From assembly GCA_020055645.1 (NCBI GenBank), contig CM034547.1, forward strand, positions 45,462,409 to 45,526,408: DNA of 64,000 bases, read 5' to 3'. Source of the stretch: Tomocerus qinae (taxonomy: Eukaryota; Arthropoda; Collembola; Entomobryomorpha; Tomoceridae). Below the pieces are notes generated by a model. That model worked only from the letters and a program-made list of their open reading frames with translations. It was not told the origin of the DNA and searched no databases. The number at the start of each line of letters is the position of its first letter. Within the stretch, counting starts at the first letter, position 1. The translations under genes and the position numbers were made by a program. Below, piece by piece: positions 26,701 to 40,519 of this stretch.

Positions 26701-28847
26701 TGATTTCCTGGGAACCGGCACACGCAGATTAAATATTCATTTCGACTAGATTCTCAGTGTATTAAGAATATACATGTACGTAAATGAATAATTTGAGCAG
26801 CTAGCCTACTTTTCTGTTACTGTCTATTGCAATAAGCGCATACCAACATATTAAATATAATGACAACATTATACAACTGCATTATCGGCACACTTGCGAC
26901 CTTTGTTCGCCAAACTACCGGGATGCAAAAACTTGAAAAATTGTATACATCTACTACTAAAAATGCATGTTTATGGTATTCCTATTTAAGTTACAATTGG
27001 GCACTTTTTGAAGGAGCAGACCCGCCCATCAAAAGTTAGCAAGTCGAACCGGATGTGATAAAAAATTCAAGTGAACCCATAGTAAACGGAATTCAAGCAG
27101 AAACGAATAAGATAGTCTACCGGAACACAAAGAAACAAGTGTGTTGTCTTGAGCTACATTAAATATTAAGTTACCGACGCCGATAGACTGGATGGCAGAC
27201 CCCTTGTCCCGCTAATTTCCTTTCAAGCTGTATATTAGTCTGTATTCTGTACAAAACGCTAGCCTCGACAAAAGTCTACTTCCCACGCACCGCATCTACA
27301 AATACATTTACTTTAATTCAAGTTTAAAAATACCTGCAACTTAAACTATAAATGAAAAGTGTGTAAAGTAGAATATTATATGGCATTTGTTACCAATACA
27401 TTGTTGTTACACAGTTGGAAATAGCTGAAAATTGTACCTTGGTGAAATTGTACCAGGACAAGTATTATGCAGAATATGTGAGAAACTAAACGAAATGAAT
27501 CATTCATGACCGTTGTAGTGTGTTCTTTTTAGCATTTATATTATTATGCAGAATCTTTATTCCCTGAGAACATGGAAAGCATTGTTGGCTGGATTCTTCA
27601 GAACTCACTTCATACTGCTCTACAATATGTATTCGCTAAACATTTATATCACTCTGCGACTCTGTGTATTTCTGGTTAGATAGAATACTTATATTTTCTA
27701 TAAGTATGCTAGAATATACTAAATATGTAAATACAGAGTAACGTAAAAATAACAATGATACAACCTCCATCCCTGGTACTAAATATTATACACACTACAA
27801 AGGCAAGGGAAGGGTAACTTATCTTTCCATGTTTGCATCAAGCACGGGAAAGAACGGGACTGTCTTGACTTTGACGCTCTTCTGTTAGATCTCAGGAGAA
27901 GAGGAGAAAAAGGTTTATGGCTAGATCAATGGCAATGACATCGTTTTCCTTGTGAGTTATACTTTAGTAAAAGTTTCCTTTTGGGAAAAAACATTGAATT
28001 AGACACTAGTTGTGTTTTAAGACATCTGATCTTCCCTGCAGTGCATACATTCAGCTCATTGTAAATAATTATATTACACGCAGCAAAAGAGTTGTTATGT
28101 TCTACATCACATAAACAGCACAAGAAAAATATTAAAATTAAACTGTTTCACTGTAATTATAATTAATACTAAAACATCTGAGTAATCAACTAAAGTATGG
28201 AATGTTGATCTGCTTAATTTAATGTGGCCATAAAACTAAAACAGCAAAATAGCACATAATCACAAAAATGTTGACAAAAAATTGAGGGAAAAATTACGAT
28301 GAGGTTGTAGACAAATAATTGCGACAACTACTTATAATTTTAACTAAATCTGCAGTATATATATTGAACTGCAGAACAAATTATTATGATCTAAATTCTA
28401 GGTTAGTAGTCTAGACAGAGTTCGAAGTGAAAACGGCTGTTATCTGGCATATTTACAACAGATCAGTAACCTTTTATTTTATTAATCATGATTAAAGTGT
28501 CTACAAAAGGTTTTAATTAGGTAGAAGCTAGATAACCTCATTTTATTAATAAGGCAATGGCAAAACAATAGTATCCCATTGAAGAATTGTCAAAAATACT
28601 TAACCAGTACTAGTCAGTATAAACTAATAATTGAGAAGGAATATAGAAATATCGGTGGCTAAGAATATATTTTAATGACTACACTATACCTAATTAATCT
28701 ACATTGATAGGTTATAAATAAGCTAGAAAAAAAAGTCAGCTAAATATTCAATTCATTGGTTATGGTGATAATAGTCATAATAATACAACATTAATGTAAG
28801 CGCTCGTCCCCCTCAAAAACTTAGTTATAAATTACCAGAAAAGGAAA
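23759..28847. other. Intergenic stretch with no recognised gene
   Basis: Upstream of the M13 start and downstream of the coiled-coil gene. I found no exon with a family signature or a convincing codon pattern on either strand; the longest frame (25676-26002, plus) is hydrophobic and low in complexity and looks like chance. The side next to 23758 should hold the M13 promoter and 5' UTR, which I cannot delimit. Confidence 0.5.
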
Positions 28848-31800
28848 TCAAATAAGTTTCCCCAAAATTTTATCAAATTTTGACATCAACGAATCAAATC
28901 GATGAGTCACGAGCAGGTCATTATAGCGATCCACCAAATCTTGTCCTTTGCAACACCAGTTCTGAATTTCCCTAATTTCAAAAAAACGATTACTGTAATA
29001 ATTATTATTGGCTTTTCATTAATTTTGTGACCAATACATGAACTGTTTTATATGTAAATAAGTGTAAGTAAAAACTAGGTACTTGCCATTCGAAAGTAGG
29101 CAACGAAGAGGTAGTTATCCGAACGATGCTGAGACTCACATCGAAAGGAGTGAGAGGCAGTTTGTCTCCTGCTGATTCAGATATATTCATGTCGCATAAT
29201 TTTTCGCAATCTTCAAATTCTTTGGCGTGGACATTGAAGACTGAAACAAAATGCTATAGGCAAAATAAATTTCAAAAAATTAATGACGTTTATCCCCACT
29301 TCTGCGACCACCCAACCCACTCTAATGTTTTTAGCTTTATTTTTTCAAATATAATACCTGCAGTCCTTTCTTAGCATATTTAAGGTCTTGTCGTACTTGA
29401 TTGAATTTATCCAAGAGATCCTGCATTTCCTCAAGCACTTTGTAAGCTTCAGTCTTCTTCTTTGATTTACGCAATTTCCTGAGCACTTTCCTTTTGCCTT
29501 TTAAGTCTTCTGACTCAGGTTTAATGTAGTCGTACGCAACCTTAAAAAGCAATTAACAAAGGTAAATTAAAATTCACTGAATGCTATTTATATTGCATAT
29601 ACTTGTATACACGAAGAATATAATATCATTCGAATAGATTACATTGGGTTTTTCTAATTGCCTGACTGACGTGACTGACAACCCAATTCCCATTTACCCC
29701 ATTGGGTTTAAAAATTCCACATTGTTTACGATACATTTATTATTATACCCACTGCTTTAAAAAGTGCAACTACTGACTGCACTGTAATGCAAACAATAAA
29801 CAGGAGTACACGGGAGTATGGGCATTGGGGCACACCTTCCTTTGTCCTTATGCCTTATGGTGAAACAAAATAAAGGACAAGAATGAAGCCAAGGGGAAGA
29901 AAACCGATAGCCAACGGACAACAGAGGCTATTATGATATAGTACAGTCGGTGTCTGCTATTCTTCACCCTTGCCCTTGCCTTCTGACTTCCTTCTTAGAT
30001 TGATCTCTGTCAAATGAAGATACAGAACATTCTATTTCTATTAATTCCTTCCCTATTTGATGTTTGAAAATTACCTTGACTTTTTTTTGAAGCATTGCAA
30101 ATATTATCTTCTCATTCATGATTTTGTCCTGCATATCTTGGTGTAGGCACTTTGTTCGGGCTAACAAGTTCTCGAAAGCTTCGATTTCTTCATTTTCCTC
30201 CGTCATTGTGCAATTGACCACGGTTTTGCCCATATTCAGTACAGTACTGCCACTTCTGCCCCGATGCGTCCCGGAATAGCAAAACAACCAAAAAAACTGG
30301 TAACAACATAATTTTATTATTAAATATCAACATAAAAAATTCAATTCAACATAAAAGCAATGTACTACCGGCTGCATAATTAATTATTAAGCGTATTAGT
30401 GTACGTACGCACCCACCAGCAGTTTGACCACAATCCCTTCGGTGTCTATCTACCATCTGCAATCAATCAACTACAGAAACACTACGGCTGTATTTTCAAT
30501 TTTCGTTTTTTGTGAGTGTGTTAATTTTTAGTGAAGGACTTTTTGAAAGAATCACGGAAGTATAGAATTTGGAACAAGGTACTCCTGTTGAATTGTGATT
30601 GTGATGAGTATTTTGTGGCTTGTGCTTGCTGGTGGGTGAAGTCGTCGTTGTCGTTGCGCATGCGATGTGGTTCCATAGAGCCACATACATAGAGCTATTT
30701 CTAGATCCTATGCAAGTGCAATAAATTTTGTTATAAATGAAAGTACGTGCTAACCATGTGCAAACATTGTGCAAACACTGCAAATGCAAAGCATAGCTAG
30801 TTATTGGCCTATATGTACATAATTGATTGCAATTTTATAACATGTTTATTGCTGAATGTCTACATGACCTGGCCTTACGTACGTATCCTCCGAGTCCAAG
30901 TCCATGCACAAAATTGTGACCGGGGAGTTTTTGAATTTTTCTTCGATTTTGAAAGTAGAGGTCAAAACATAGACAAATTTTCGAAGAGCTAAATCGAATA
31001 TTCCCTTTCTGAGGGAATTAGTAGTTCTAAAAAGAAGTTTAGTAACTAAAAACTTGTTATTGTTGGAATTCTTAAGATAATTTCACTACCTTTGCCATTA
31101 TAATGGGAAATCGTAATGATTCTGGCGGATAATGGATTATTTGCAACTGTTTGCTAGAGGCATTTGTTAGCGTATATGAAAATAAGAAGAAAGTATGAAA
31201 AGTTGCTTTAAAGTAAATACTGTCATACTGTCATTCAATGCTCCAACAAAATAATTCCAAATTCGAAAGCTATATATTAATATTAGTACCCACTAACTGC
31301 ACCCTGCACTGAGTATGCATGCAATGAATCCAGGAGAAAGATACTACAAAACTTGCTATTTTTCATTTTTGAGTTACGACTTGCTACAGATAAACCTAGT
31401 GATATTTGCAAAAGAGGTAACATGACTTAGAAATGAAATCAGTTTATGTTCTAAACAGAAAAACATTTACACATTTTAATGCATAGAGTCGTAGACCACA
31501 GATCATGTTAGGTAGATTTAATTACCGGTATATATTTGAATGTATTTTATAGCCATACACAATGCTGCACACAAAAGTATATATAAATCCAAAGATTTTT
31601 TGGTTCTTTGGATTACCTTATAAGGTATTTTCAATTTTAAATACATAGTCAAGTCATACAATGCAAAAAAAGGAAAGTTAAACGTAATATTAGTGTATAC
31701 TAATATAATAATACTACGCACACTATATCCATAGTTAGTTAATTACCTTATTATATTAGTTTTCCTTAAATCAACTACACAATTCAATCAGAGACCGCAT

Positions 31801-32978
31801 AGTTCTGGATATTTATGCAATATTATTTACAATTTTCACTTCATCTTCACCCAGTTCATTGCACTACGCAGTCTACCACATTAGGGCTAGGGCCTGGGCA
31901 CCCACAATCTATAGTACATTACTCTTTACTTTACTCTACATTAATAATTAAGTATATTTATACAACAATCTATATAAGTATCTTATCTTATATATATTCA
32001 GCAGATAAAATATTAATTTTATTTTTATGCATGCCTATCAATAAACCAACATGAATCATAATGAACATTTTAAGAAAGTCTAAAACTCAATATTGCTTAA
32101 GTATGTGATGACAATGACATATTTTCTATAGATATACCTATGTCTATTATATAGTAGTAGGAGCCCGCATATACAGCAGACAACTGAGAATAATGTGTAA
32201 CCATACTACCATACTACCAAGTTTAATGCAGGTAATATCAATCCTTATGTGGCACACTAAAGGTCACAAATATTGTTAGAGCTATTCATCTATTGTACTA
32301 CTAGGCTATACAATGTACGATTTTTGTTGAATATAATTATGTATAGATGCATTGCATAAGTTGGATATTATTCCTAATTTACTTTTTAGCAGTAAATACT
32401 TCAAACTCGCTTGAAGTGCCGGAATCGCTCATAATGACCCCTGGAGTGGACACTCTTCTTGACAATGCCCTGATTGGAAATGGGAATAGCAATCCCCTCG
32501 GTGGTTCAGGTGGTCCATCTTCTTTTGGAGCCAAGGCAGGCCAGTTCCGTTTTGGTTTGCCACTTTCCCCTGTAGCCACTTTTGGCAAGAGCATAGGAGA
32601 AATTTCGTAGACGGACTCCAAGGAGGAGACTCTTGATGAGATTGAAATCGGGCTGTTGTGGCCAGATGCCATTTTACTGAGATCCTCCACAGAACGTTTC
32701 ACGACCACCGGAGACTGAATATCAGATGCTGCTTGGGGGAAGCTAATTGGCCATTTCGCTGACCTGTATTTGGTAAAGTCTGGCTCTGACTTGTTCGGCT
32801 TCTTTATCTTGTCCCAAACTTGAAGAGTAAGTGGTTCTCCACATCTTTCTGAACTTTGACGCTGCAAGCACACATCCGATTTGGTCTGTGTAGGTACTGT
32901 CGTTTTTGTCCGCAAAATGTATTGAAGAATACTTTCCCTGAAACTTTTTGGTGTTTTGGGAAGATCTGCGGCTGCCAT
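28848..32978 (-). CDS. Unrecognised coiled-coil protein, probable Ser/Pro-rich N-terminal exon
   Basis: Family not recognised. Four exons at the 3' side join in frame, all in phase 0 at their mutual junctions: 30233 (or 30255)-30075, 29540-29358, 29253-29083 and 28961-28848. Read alone from the ATG at 30233 they give 208 residues. The sequence is rich in charged helix (LKGKRKVLRKLRKSKKKTEA, LEEMQDLLDKFNQVRQDL), followed by a less charged segment and a C-terminal helix (LMSKFDKILGKLI). Upstream, an open frame 32978-32383 encodes 198 residues rich in Ser, Pro and Lys, starts MAAADLPKTPKSF, and reaches a donor (gtaaat) in phase 2 that exactly fits the acceptor before 30255. Joined, the protein would be about 414 residues across a 2.1-kb intron. 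If not joined, the upstream frame ends at 32379 as a 199-residue protein. The two-part layout of a disordered N terminus and a coiled-coil C terminus is common in cytoskeletal and chromosome proteins, but I do not assign a function. Confidence 0.6.
32379..32978 (-). CDS. Ser/Pro-rich open frame (199 aa alone, or 5' exon of the coiled-coil gene)
   Basis: An uninterrupted frame from ATG at 32978. It is much longer than chance frames in this AT-rich window and has balanced codon use. The protein is basic and probably disordered, with possible proline-directed phosphorylation sites (LPKTPKSF, SGHNSPIS, RRVSTPG). No domain recognised. Its last codons overlap a possible donor at 32382, which supports the joined model in the entry for 28848-32978. 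Confidence 0.6.
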   Translation of the reverse strand: MAAADLPKTPKSFRESILQYILRTKTTVPTQTKSDVCLQRQSSERCGEPLTLQVWDKIKKPNKSEPDFTKYRSAKWPISFPQAASDIQSPVVVKRSVEDLSKMASGHNSPISISSRVSSLESVYEISPMLLPKVATGESGKPKRNWPALAPKEDGPPEPPRGLLFPFPIRALSRRVSTPGVIMSDSGTSSEFEVFTAKK

Positions 32979-35900
32979 TTTCAGATTTGAACTGATAATT
33001 CACATTAAAATGTAAGATTGAAAAATTAGTAAGGACTTTTTAACGAACGTCTTAAAATAATGTTTAGCCCAGAGAGTGCATTGGAATTTTGGAAAAAGAA
33101 ATTATTATTATTGAATTCATCCTAAAAAGCACCTCTGACCTCTGACCATCTTTGAAATTATAGTAATGTGTAATAGATAAAAATATGTATGAATTTACCT
33201 AAAATAGTTCTCTTCCTTCACCCTTCGCCCACTTTTTCTTATCAAACTCTAACGTTTATGCCTACTTTGTTCTGTATTGACGAAAACTAAACTGTAGGTA
33301 ATTGAAATTTTGAGATTTGGTGGTGACCTGCACACTTAGTATTTTAAAGAAGATACAAATAATGTCAGGAAATTGTGCTACGGTTAGTAACACTCCAAGT
33401 TTGTTTTACGGAATCTGAATCGCAACTGACAAAGATGAGAAAGATCCTTCCGGTATTGTTGAGTATGTAGGTACTGGAAGATAAATGAGAGCGAATTGTC
33501 TTCGAATTTCAGTTTTCCTTTCCATTACTACATTTCCTGCTTTACTTAAAATCTTGAGAGTTGAGACGGAGAAGTACAGGAAGATGCTTTTCAGTAGGTC
33601 ATAATATAGTCTGCTGTACATAACACACTGAATATTATATAAAATAGGTACTTGTACACTTATATAAGTTCTGTTGTATTTCAGTAGCTTTGATGGAATT
33701 GTACATAATATGATTAAATTATACACTGAGTGTGCTAGATAATAAACATATCCTTTTCCAAATCGATCGGTAACATTTGTTCTCTTATCTATAAAGATTC
33801 TATAACGCTATAGAAGTAATGTTATGATAAATGTTTAGTAACCTATTCAGAATCAAGATAAGATATTTTATGCTTTTAAGCATTTCAATTGAGAGCAAGC
33901 AGTATCCTCATTTACAAATAAATTCAATTAGGATGTTCTGTCTGGAATAGTAATCTGAGTGAAGGAAAACAAAAGGGTAAGCTCAAGTACTATTGTGGTT
34001 TCAGGTAGAAAATATTCATTTTGATATCAATTTAAATGGGACGGAAGTTGCTTACATGTACGTACTATACTATAAGTACCTTTACGTAAGCTGAAGTGAC
34101 ATTTTGGTCTATTAATTGTACCTATGCATTCGTCTGCATTCTTTATTTCACTAGAATAAAGGTTTGTGTATTTTTAAAATTATAAATCTAGATTTTCACT
34201 TGGTCAACCAATCCAAGATTTATATTGCTGTGACGTATTTTGCATAGGTATGGTATATTTATGCTATATATCTCTCGCACGTAAATGCAGTGCGTGGGTG
34301 GAATGAAAGTATGCATATTATGGTGAAAATTAGACTACTTACATAATGGTGTACAAGTAAGTATTCATGTGTAGGTACCAATTAATATAGCCATTGTCGT
34401 GGCATTTTGGCTGAAATATTATGTATGTTATACTAATCATTTTGCCATAGACTTCATAATTAAAGGCATGTAGGTAACTCTTGTAGTCTCAGAATTAACT
34501 TAATTGTTGTACATGCTGCTGGGAAAATAATTAGGGCAAATGAATGATTAACATGAGAAGGCAGAGCATGTAGTAGAGTGCAGTCCAGTATCATGCACAA
34601 TAATACACTGTTCAGTTATTATGCTTATACTCATTGAAACGAATATGTACTGAAGACTGCTGCGTACAAGACCTGAGTGAGTGATTGCAAAGGTTTTCGG
34701 TTGAAGGTCTAATTCTTGAAAGGAATAGTTTCTCTTACAAAAGCACCTCAATTAGGATATCCTGTTTACAAATTGCCAATTTATGTCTGAATGTCTGTAA
34801 ATAATATGATCTCATACAAAAGTACAAGAATTCCCAAAAAGTATTTATGCTAAATGCTTTTGTAGCAATCATTGATTAAAACTTCCACAGAAAAGCTCTC
34901 ATCTGCAGGACAATAAGTAATACGCAAACTGTCAAAACAAAAGTTGTAACATATCCAGAATTGAGAGAAGCACATTGTATGGTGTCATAATTTAGTTTGG
35001 TAATTACTATTATCAACTATAGTATTGTTCATTTGTATCGTCAACAGTTAACAAACCCCTTGTAATTTGCAATTTTCAGAAGTGTACTTACCGATATGCC
35101 AACAGTCTAAACTAAATGTCGGCAATAATCTGCTTATTCCGATTTTTTTGCATTGAAATTTTCAATTTATCTTTCTGTCGAAACAGTCCAGACCATTGTG
35201 ATTGTGTCTAACTATCCTATCCTAAATGAATTTTAGTATCCAATTTCATTTTGAGAAATTACTAATTGTGCACATTCCACTATGATTTCACGATATACTA
35301 ATACTATTTATAAGCACCACTACTACATAGACCATAGCTCTGATTAATCCTTCGGTGTATCTATTTACAAGTCCTATACATACTTATTGTATAATGATAT
35401 TTTTTACAGAACTAGACTTGGCATGTTCTGTGTAAAGGTAGAGAATATAGTAAATCTGTAGCTAAATTATAGCTGTACCTAACAGACCTAACTATCGTCA
35501 TACAATTAGCAAGGGCTGTATTTAATATCTTATACACAAGTCAGATAAGCCGAGCGCTAAAAACCAGAGCACTAAATAAAAAATTAGACATTTCATTAAC
35601 AAATGTTCAGAGCTATCGTATTTATAGATCAATCCTATGTATTTATTCAGGCTAGAACGGGATCTACTAGAATAGGAAGCATGCCTAGGTAAGGCATGAT
35701 CATGCAATGGAACGGCCTAAATGAAGCAGCAAATCCAACAAATTAATTGATTTTCAGTTCTAGATAACGTTTCTTCTTAATCTTTATATGTAAGTTCCTC
35801 TAAACATAAATCCAGGTTGAGGATAAAAAATTAATTATGAAGCCTAAAAAATGAACATTAATAGGTTAAACCAACGGCAAAGACATCCTCAAGTTGACAC

Positions 35901-37658
35901 AGGTGCATTTTGTTATAAATCTTTTTACACATCAACCTAATTTCCATACTGTATCATAGCTTAAGAGCATATCTATGTATTTAAGAATACTTTAAATCAA
36001 TTTCTCTTTACTTATGTATGTGGCTGACTGTTACTATTTTATTTAGTGCTGATCCGGTGAAAAGTTTATCTGTGTATTGTGTCAAGGGTGCTCCAAATAG
36101 GAGATATATAGATAAACAGTTATATTATGAACGAAAATAGTGTCTGTAGGTGCAGTGCAGGAAAGGTTGTATAAGAAGCACTACTCGATACTCGGAGTAC
36201 AGTACGGAGGAGAAGATTGATTTGGTTTTGAGTAGTTACAAACTACATAAAGTACTTCAATAGGTTATAAGTTACAACTGTTGTCAATTTGTCGTCCCAG
36301 ATAGGTAGGGAAGTCTACATATTATTAAAGGAGCTCTTTACAAGATTTAAAACTGACAAATGCAAAATCTATGATATACTTATCTGTTTATGTATGTATA
36401 TATTTGTAATTAAATTTTAATTATAACTTTACCACGTATCATCAAAGTAGTTAAATAAATTATTTACATAATTTGGCAATTTTTTTAAAAACTAAGACAT
36501 GCTTGCATTTTAAGCAACTCGGAGTTGTGCAATGTGGTCTGCATAAAAATACTGAGAGAAGGAAAATCATATTTTCATTCTTATCGCTCATAGCAGAGTC
36601 CAGTCTCATTTGCATGAACTGACTTAAAAATACTAACCCGCAAAAATCTGTTTTGAATAATTGAAAATGAAATTGTAGGTTTGTGGAAGTATATTTCTTA
36701 TTTTCAGAATGCATGTAAAGAAGATGCAAACGTTAAATGGCAGTGTGGAAAAGCTATGACAAAATGTACGAATATAGAAAAGCAAAAAAAGAATGAGATC
36801 TATCAGTGTGTTCTGTAATTTGAGTTGACAAATAAATGAGTGACTTGTTTTTGACTATTCTGACAATTATGTCAATTAGAGAGGTAGATGCTAAAAATGA
36901 CAAGTGATGAGTTCTTGACTCATCTTTCATCCTCACGGACAGACATCAATGACAAAATGGAATGCATTAAAAATAGATATGCTTCTGGTGTGGTAATTCG
37001 AGTCAAAAGTACTCTTGCGTGCAAAAATGTTAAATGCATCTAGTGTGCTGCAGTGAGATAATGAGAAGTAGAGAGTGATAATAATAATATTGTTAGCATT
37101 TAGCAATCAGCACTACAAATGCTTTGCACAAGAACACATTGCCAAAGAAAACCGGGATGCTATTCCTGACAAAATGCAGACTGCAAATGTGAGAATTGAT
37201 GCATTCGTGACTTTCGCGTGATAAAGAGATTAACAGAAACATATTGCAATTTTTTTAAAAAAACGTATGTTTTTAGTCGGTATTTTCAGTTTAGTGTAGT
37301 AATTAATGCGAAGATGTAATGTAGAATAGCGTTATCTTGTCCCGTGTCGTAATTGCATAAAAGATTTGTTCTTCTGCGTTAAATAAAACCATGCTTGAGA
37401 AACGATCGGGTGTTTTCTGATTTAGAATTTCATTAAGCCACTGAATGTAATAATAATAATAATAACGACATCGATAATGGTGTTCCAATAGAAGACGAAT
37501 TCAATAACAGATTAGTAAATATTAACATATTAACAAATTATATTGAATTTATCTACACAAACAATTAAAGAGCCTTCCAGATTGTGATATTGTTATGTAT
37601 AGTATTTAGTAGACGTAATTTAAGATGTTAAAAAGATGTAATAAGTAGAAGGCAAAGT
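32979..37658. other. Intergenic stretch with no recognised gene
   Basis: Between the start of the Ser/Pro-rich exon and the stop codon of troponin C. Only short AT-rich frames are present and none resembles a known exon. The part near 37658 should include the troponin C 3' UTR. A short TAA/TAT microsatellite lies near 37449-37466. Confidence 0.5.
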
Positions 37659-40519
37659 TTAACCAGCCATCATGGCCAAGAACTCTGAAAAGACAAAACA
37701 AGTTTCCAAATAAATACATCATCCTAAAAATGTCAAAGCTTTGTAATTTTTTACCGTCGAAGTCCATAGTTCCGGAACCGTCCTCATCGACTTCCTCAAT
37801 GATGCCGTCCAATTCCTCTTCTGTCAGTTTGTCATCAATTTCTCTCAGAATTTCCTTCAGTTGTTCAGTTCTGATGAAGCCCAATCCTAAGAAGAGTAAA
37901 CAAAGAAATTATATAGGTACGTATTCTTAGAAAATTATATTTTCTTCCATCCATATATTTTCATATTCAATATCTGGGATATAATTTAGAGCATTTTTTT
38001 ACTAAGATATAGCTAGGCAAGACTCTTAAAGGTGAATTATCATAAAGAAATAGAATCTCTGTGTAATGTTGGTTATGAATCAAAATATTCGGCAAAGTTA
38101 TGTAGGTCTTGTCATGTAAGCTGTAGGTAAAGTAGATATTTTATAAATGGGGGCGACAAAAAACAGAATGTCATGTCAAGGCAAAAGAGTAATGAGAGGA
38201 AGCGATTGAGACGAAGGCTGCTGGTTGTAAGAAAGAGTATATAGAGTCTCATCGTCAACTTCTACTAGATTCGCAGAGCGTAGAATTCATAAATGTATCA
38301 CGATGTGACTATGAGACAACATTTGTGTTCTCTGGTGTAGGTAGATTAGAAAGATAGGTAAAGCTTTTTTGTGCATCTGTTCTATGTATTAAGTACGACC
38401 TACACTACAATAAATATTCTACACACAATGTTTATAGTGTGAACTATTTTTTACTTATAGCTAACTAGAGTATGGATTTTTCTATGGATAGGAAAGTATA
38501 AGACAATAACGAACGTCTCTCTGTGTATGCGTAAAACTTAATTTAGTTGTTATGCATTTGGATTGGTTTACATTAGTTAGCCCTCGATAAACTAGTAAAG
38601 TACATAGAGTAGAGTCTGTGTAGAAATATAGAGATAGAGTATTCCATTTAAAAATAAAATTTGCAGGGTTCTCTTATAAGTTCGGATTGCATCTGTATTT
38701 TGTATCTTTTTCCTTCCTAGGGAGATTGAATTGAGTACATGCTGACAAATAGAAGCACAAAGTCATTGCATACCAAACGAAGCGAGAACTATTCGTATAG
38801 ATATACTTTGTGCATATAATCAAACCATTTACACTCAAGTGAAATAAAAGAAAGTGCTTATATCAGTATACATGCAAGGATGACATAAGGTAAAGGATCC
38901 TACTGCTTATAAGATTAACTTCTAACAACTTTCTTCAATCTGTCTGACTCTTATTCTCTTGTCTGACTAACTATAGTCTTGTCTCTTTCCAAATGCTATA
39001 GACTTCTCCCATTGAAATCCAACCGCTTGCAGAAGGATAAGGTACGTTATAAATGCACGAATCGTACGTGTCTGTATTTAGAACGTAGTAAGCAAGGTAC
39101 ATATTATAAAAGACAAGATTCTCATTCAGACGACGATTCTTTTTCTCATAGTTAAATATAGAAATAAGGACTCTATGCCGATTGCTACACTTCGCGCATT
39201 AGCTTGATTATAATTCGAATTATTAACCATCTGACTTAATTTCAAGTATTAATAGACAATCTTCATTTCTTAGAGTGAATTATGTCTTAAGAATTTACGA
39301 CTGTGGAATAATCGTGAATTCATGCGAAATACTGTACAGCTATGAAATAAATACATTTGTTGTGAAATATTACATGATCTACGTTATCCCTTGTGAATAT
39401 TTGTCATAACCTCATTTGAATATTTTGTAGAATATGAAATATTGCTATCTCTGGACAACTTTGTCTCTTTGATACTGACATGTATACTCTCTTACTTAAA
39501 AGAGGGATTTTTCATCGGTTTTTACAGGAAATGATGTACATCGCAAGAAAAATGATCTGCAGAATGTAATGCAAGAACTTGTTTACACTCATAAAATATT
39601 TGTTTGGCAAGATGAGTTGCAAAAGTACAGTATTCACTAAACGAAAACTACCGTCGTAAGTGACGCCAAAGAGCGTGTACAGTATACACACTATTAACGT
39701 GTTACATGGACCTACTATGCTGTACAGTTTCCGAAAGATATATTATAAAATCTCATAAATGAAGGCAAGACTGTAACTTTACACACTGGTATTAGTTTTG
39801 TATGTACTACAAGCTTTGTAATAGGAATATGAAATGTATCGGGGAATAGTCTTTTGAACTAGGTTTGTGTAAACATGAATTTGTTTGTAATTTCAAAGGT
39901 TGATGTAAGGTAAAGGAATAAGAGCTGACAAATGTTTGCTTTGTAATTCTATTCACCTTCTTTGTCGTAAAGACGGAAAGCTTCCTTCAACTCTTTCTTG
40001 AGTTCTTCCTCATCCTCCTCAACGATGAAGTTGGCAGCCAAAATTGTGAACTCTTCGAACTCAATTTGACCGGAGCCTTTTTAAATTAAATTAACCAAAT
40101 TTTTAAATGCTACAACAGATTTCATATGAATTTTATTAAGAATTATTTTCTAACCATCCTCATCGACCTCGGCTATCATCTCAGCCAGAGTTTCCTCTGT
40201 GAAGGCGGTACCCATCATCCTCAAAATGGATCCAACCATCTCAGGTGTGATGTAACCTGTGCCTTGGGCAAAACTGTCGAAGGCCTTTTGCAAAACTATT
40301 CACAAAAACACACAAATTGAAAATTTCTGTCCATTTTTAAATCTAAATCCACACTTGAGTAATTATTCTTGTTAAATGTAAACCACTCACTGGCAATTTG
40401 TTCCTTATCAAGATCACCCTGAAATTTTTAATTTCCCAAAAGAAAAAAATACATTTTAGCAAACTGTTTATTATGATTGTAATTTTAATTAATGAATAAT
40501 AATAATAAATGCTGACCAT
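37659..40519 (-). CDS. TpnC: Troponin C, arthropod type, complete
   Basis: Calcium sensor of the thin filament in striated muscle; it binds troponin I and T and switches contraction on. Exons: ATG alone at 40519-40517, then 40418-40391, 40295-40155, 40076-39957, 37886-37755 and 37684-37659. All phases fit, giving 149 residues, the usual family length. EF-hand 2 (residues 55-66, [12 protein letters not shown]) and EF-hand 4 (131-142, [12 protein letters not shown]) have complete calcium ligands. EF-hand 1 ([14 protein letters not shown]) and EF-hand 3 (95-106, [12 protein letters not shown]) are degenerate, with Gln in place of the final Glu in the third. This two-site pattern is typical of many arthropod troponin C proteins. 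The C terminus FLAMMAG lacks any extension. An ATG-only first coding exon is, as I recall, a known trait of insect troponin C genes. The donor of exon 40295-40155 is an unusual gttaga. Confidence 0.96.
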
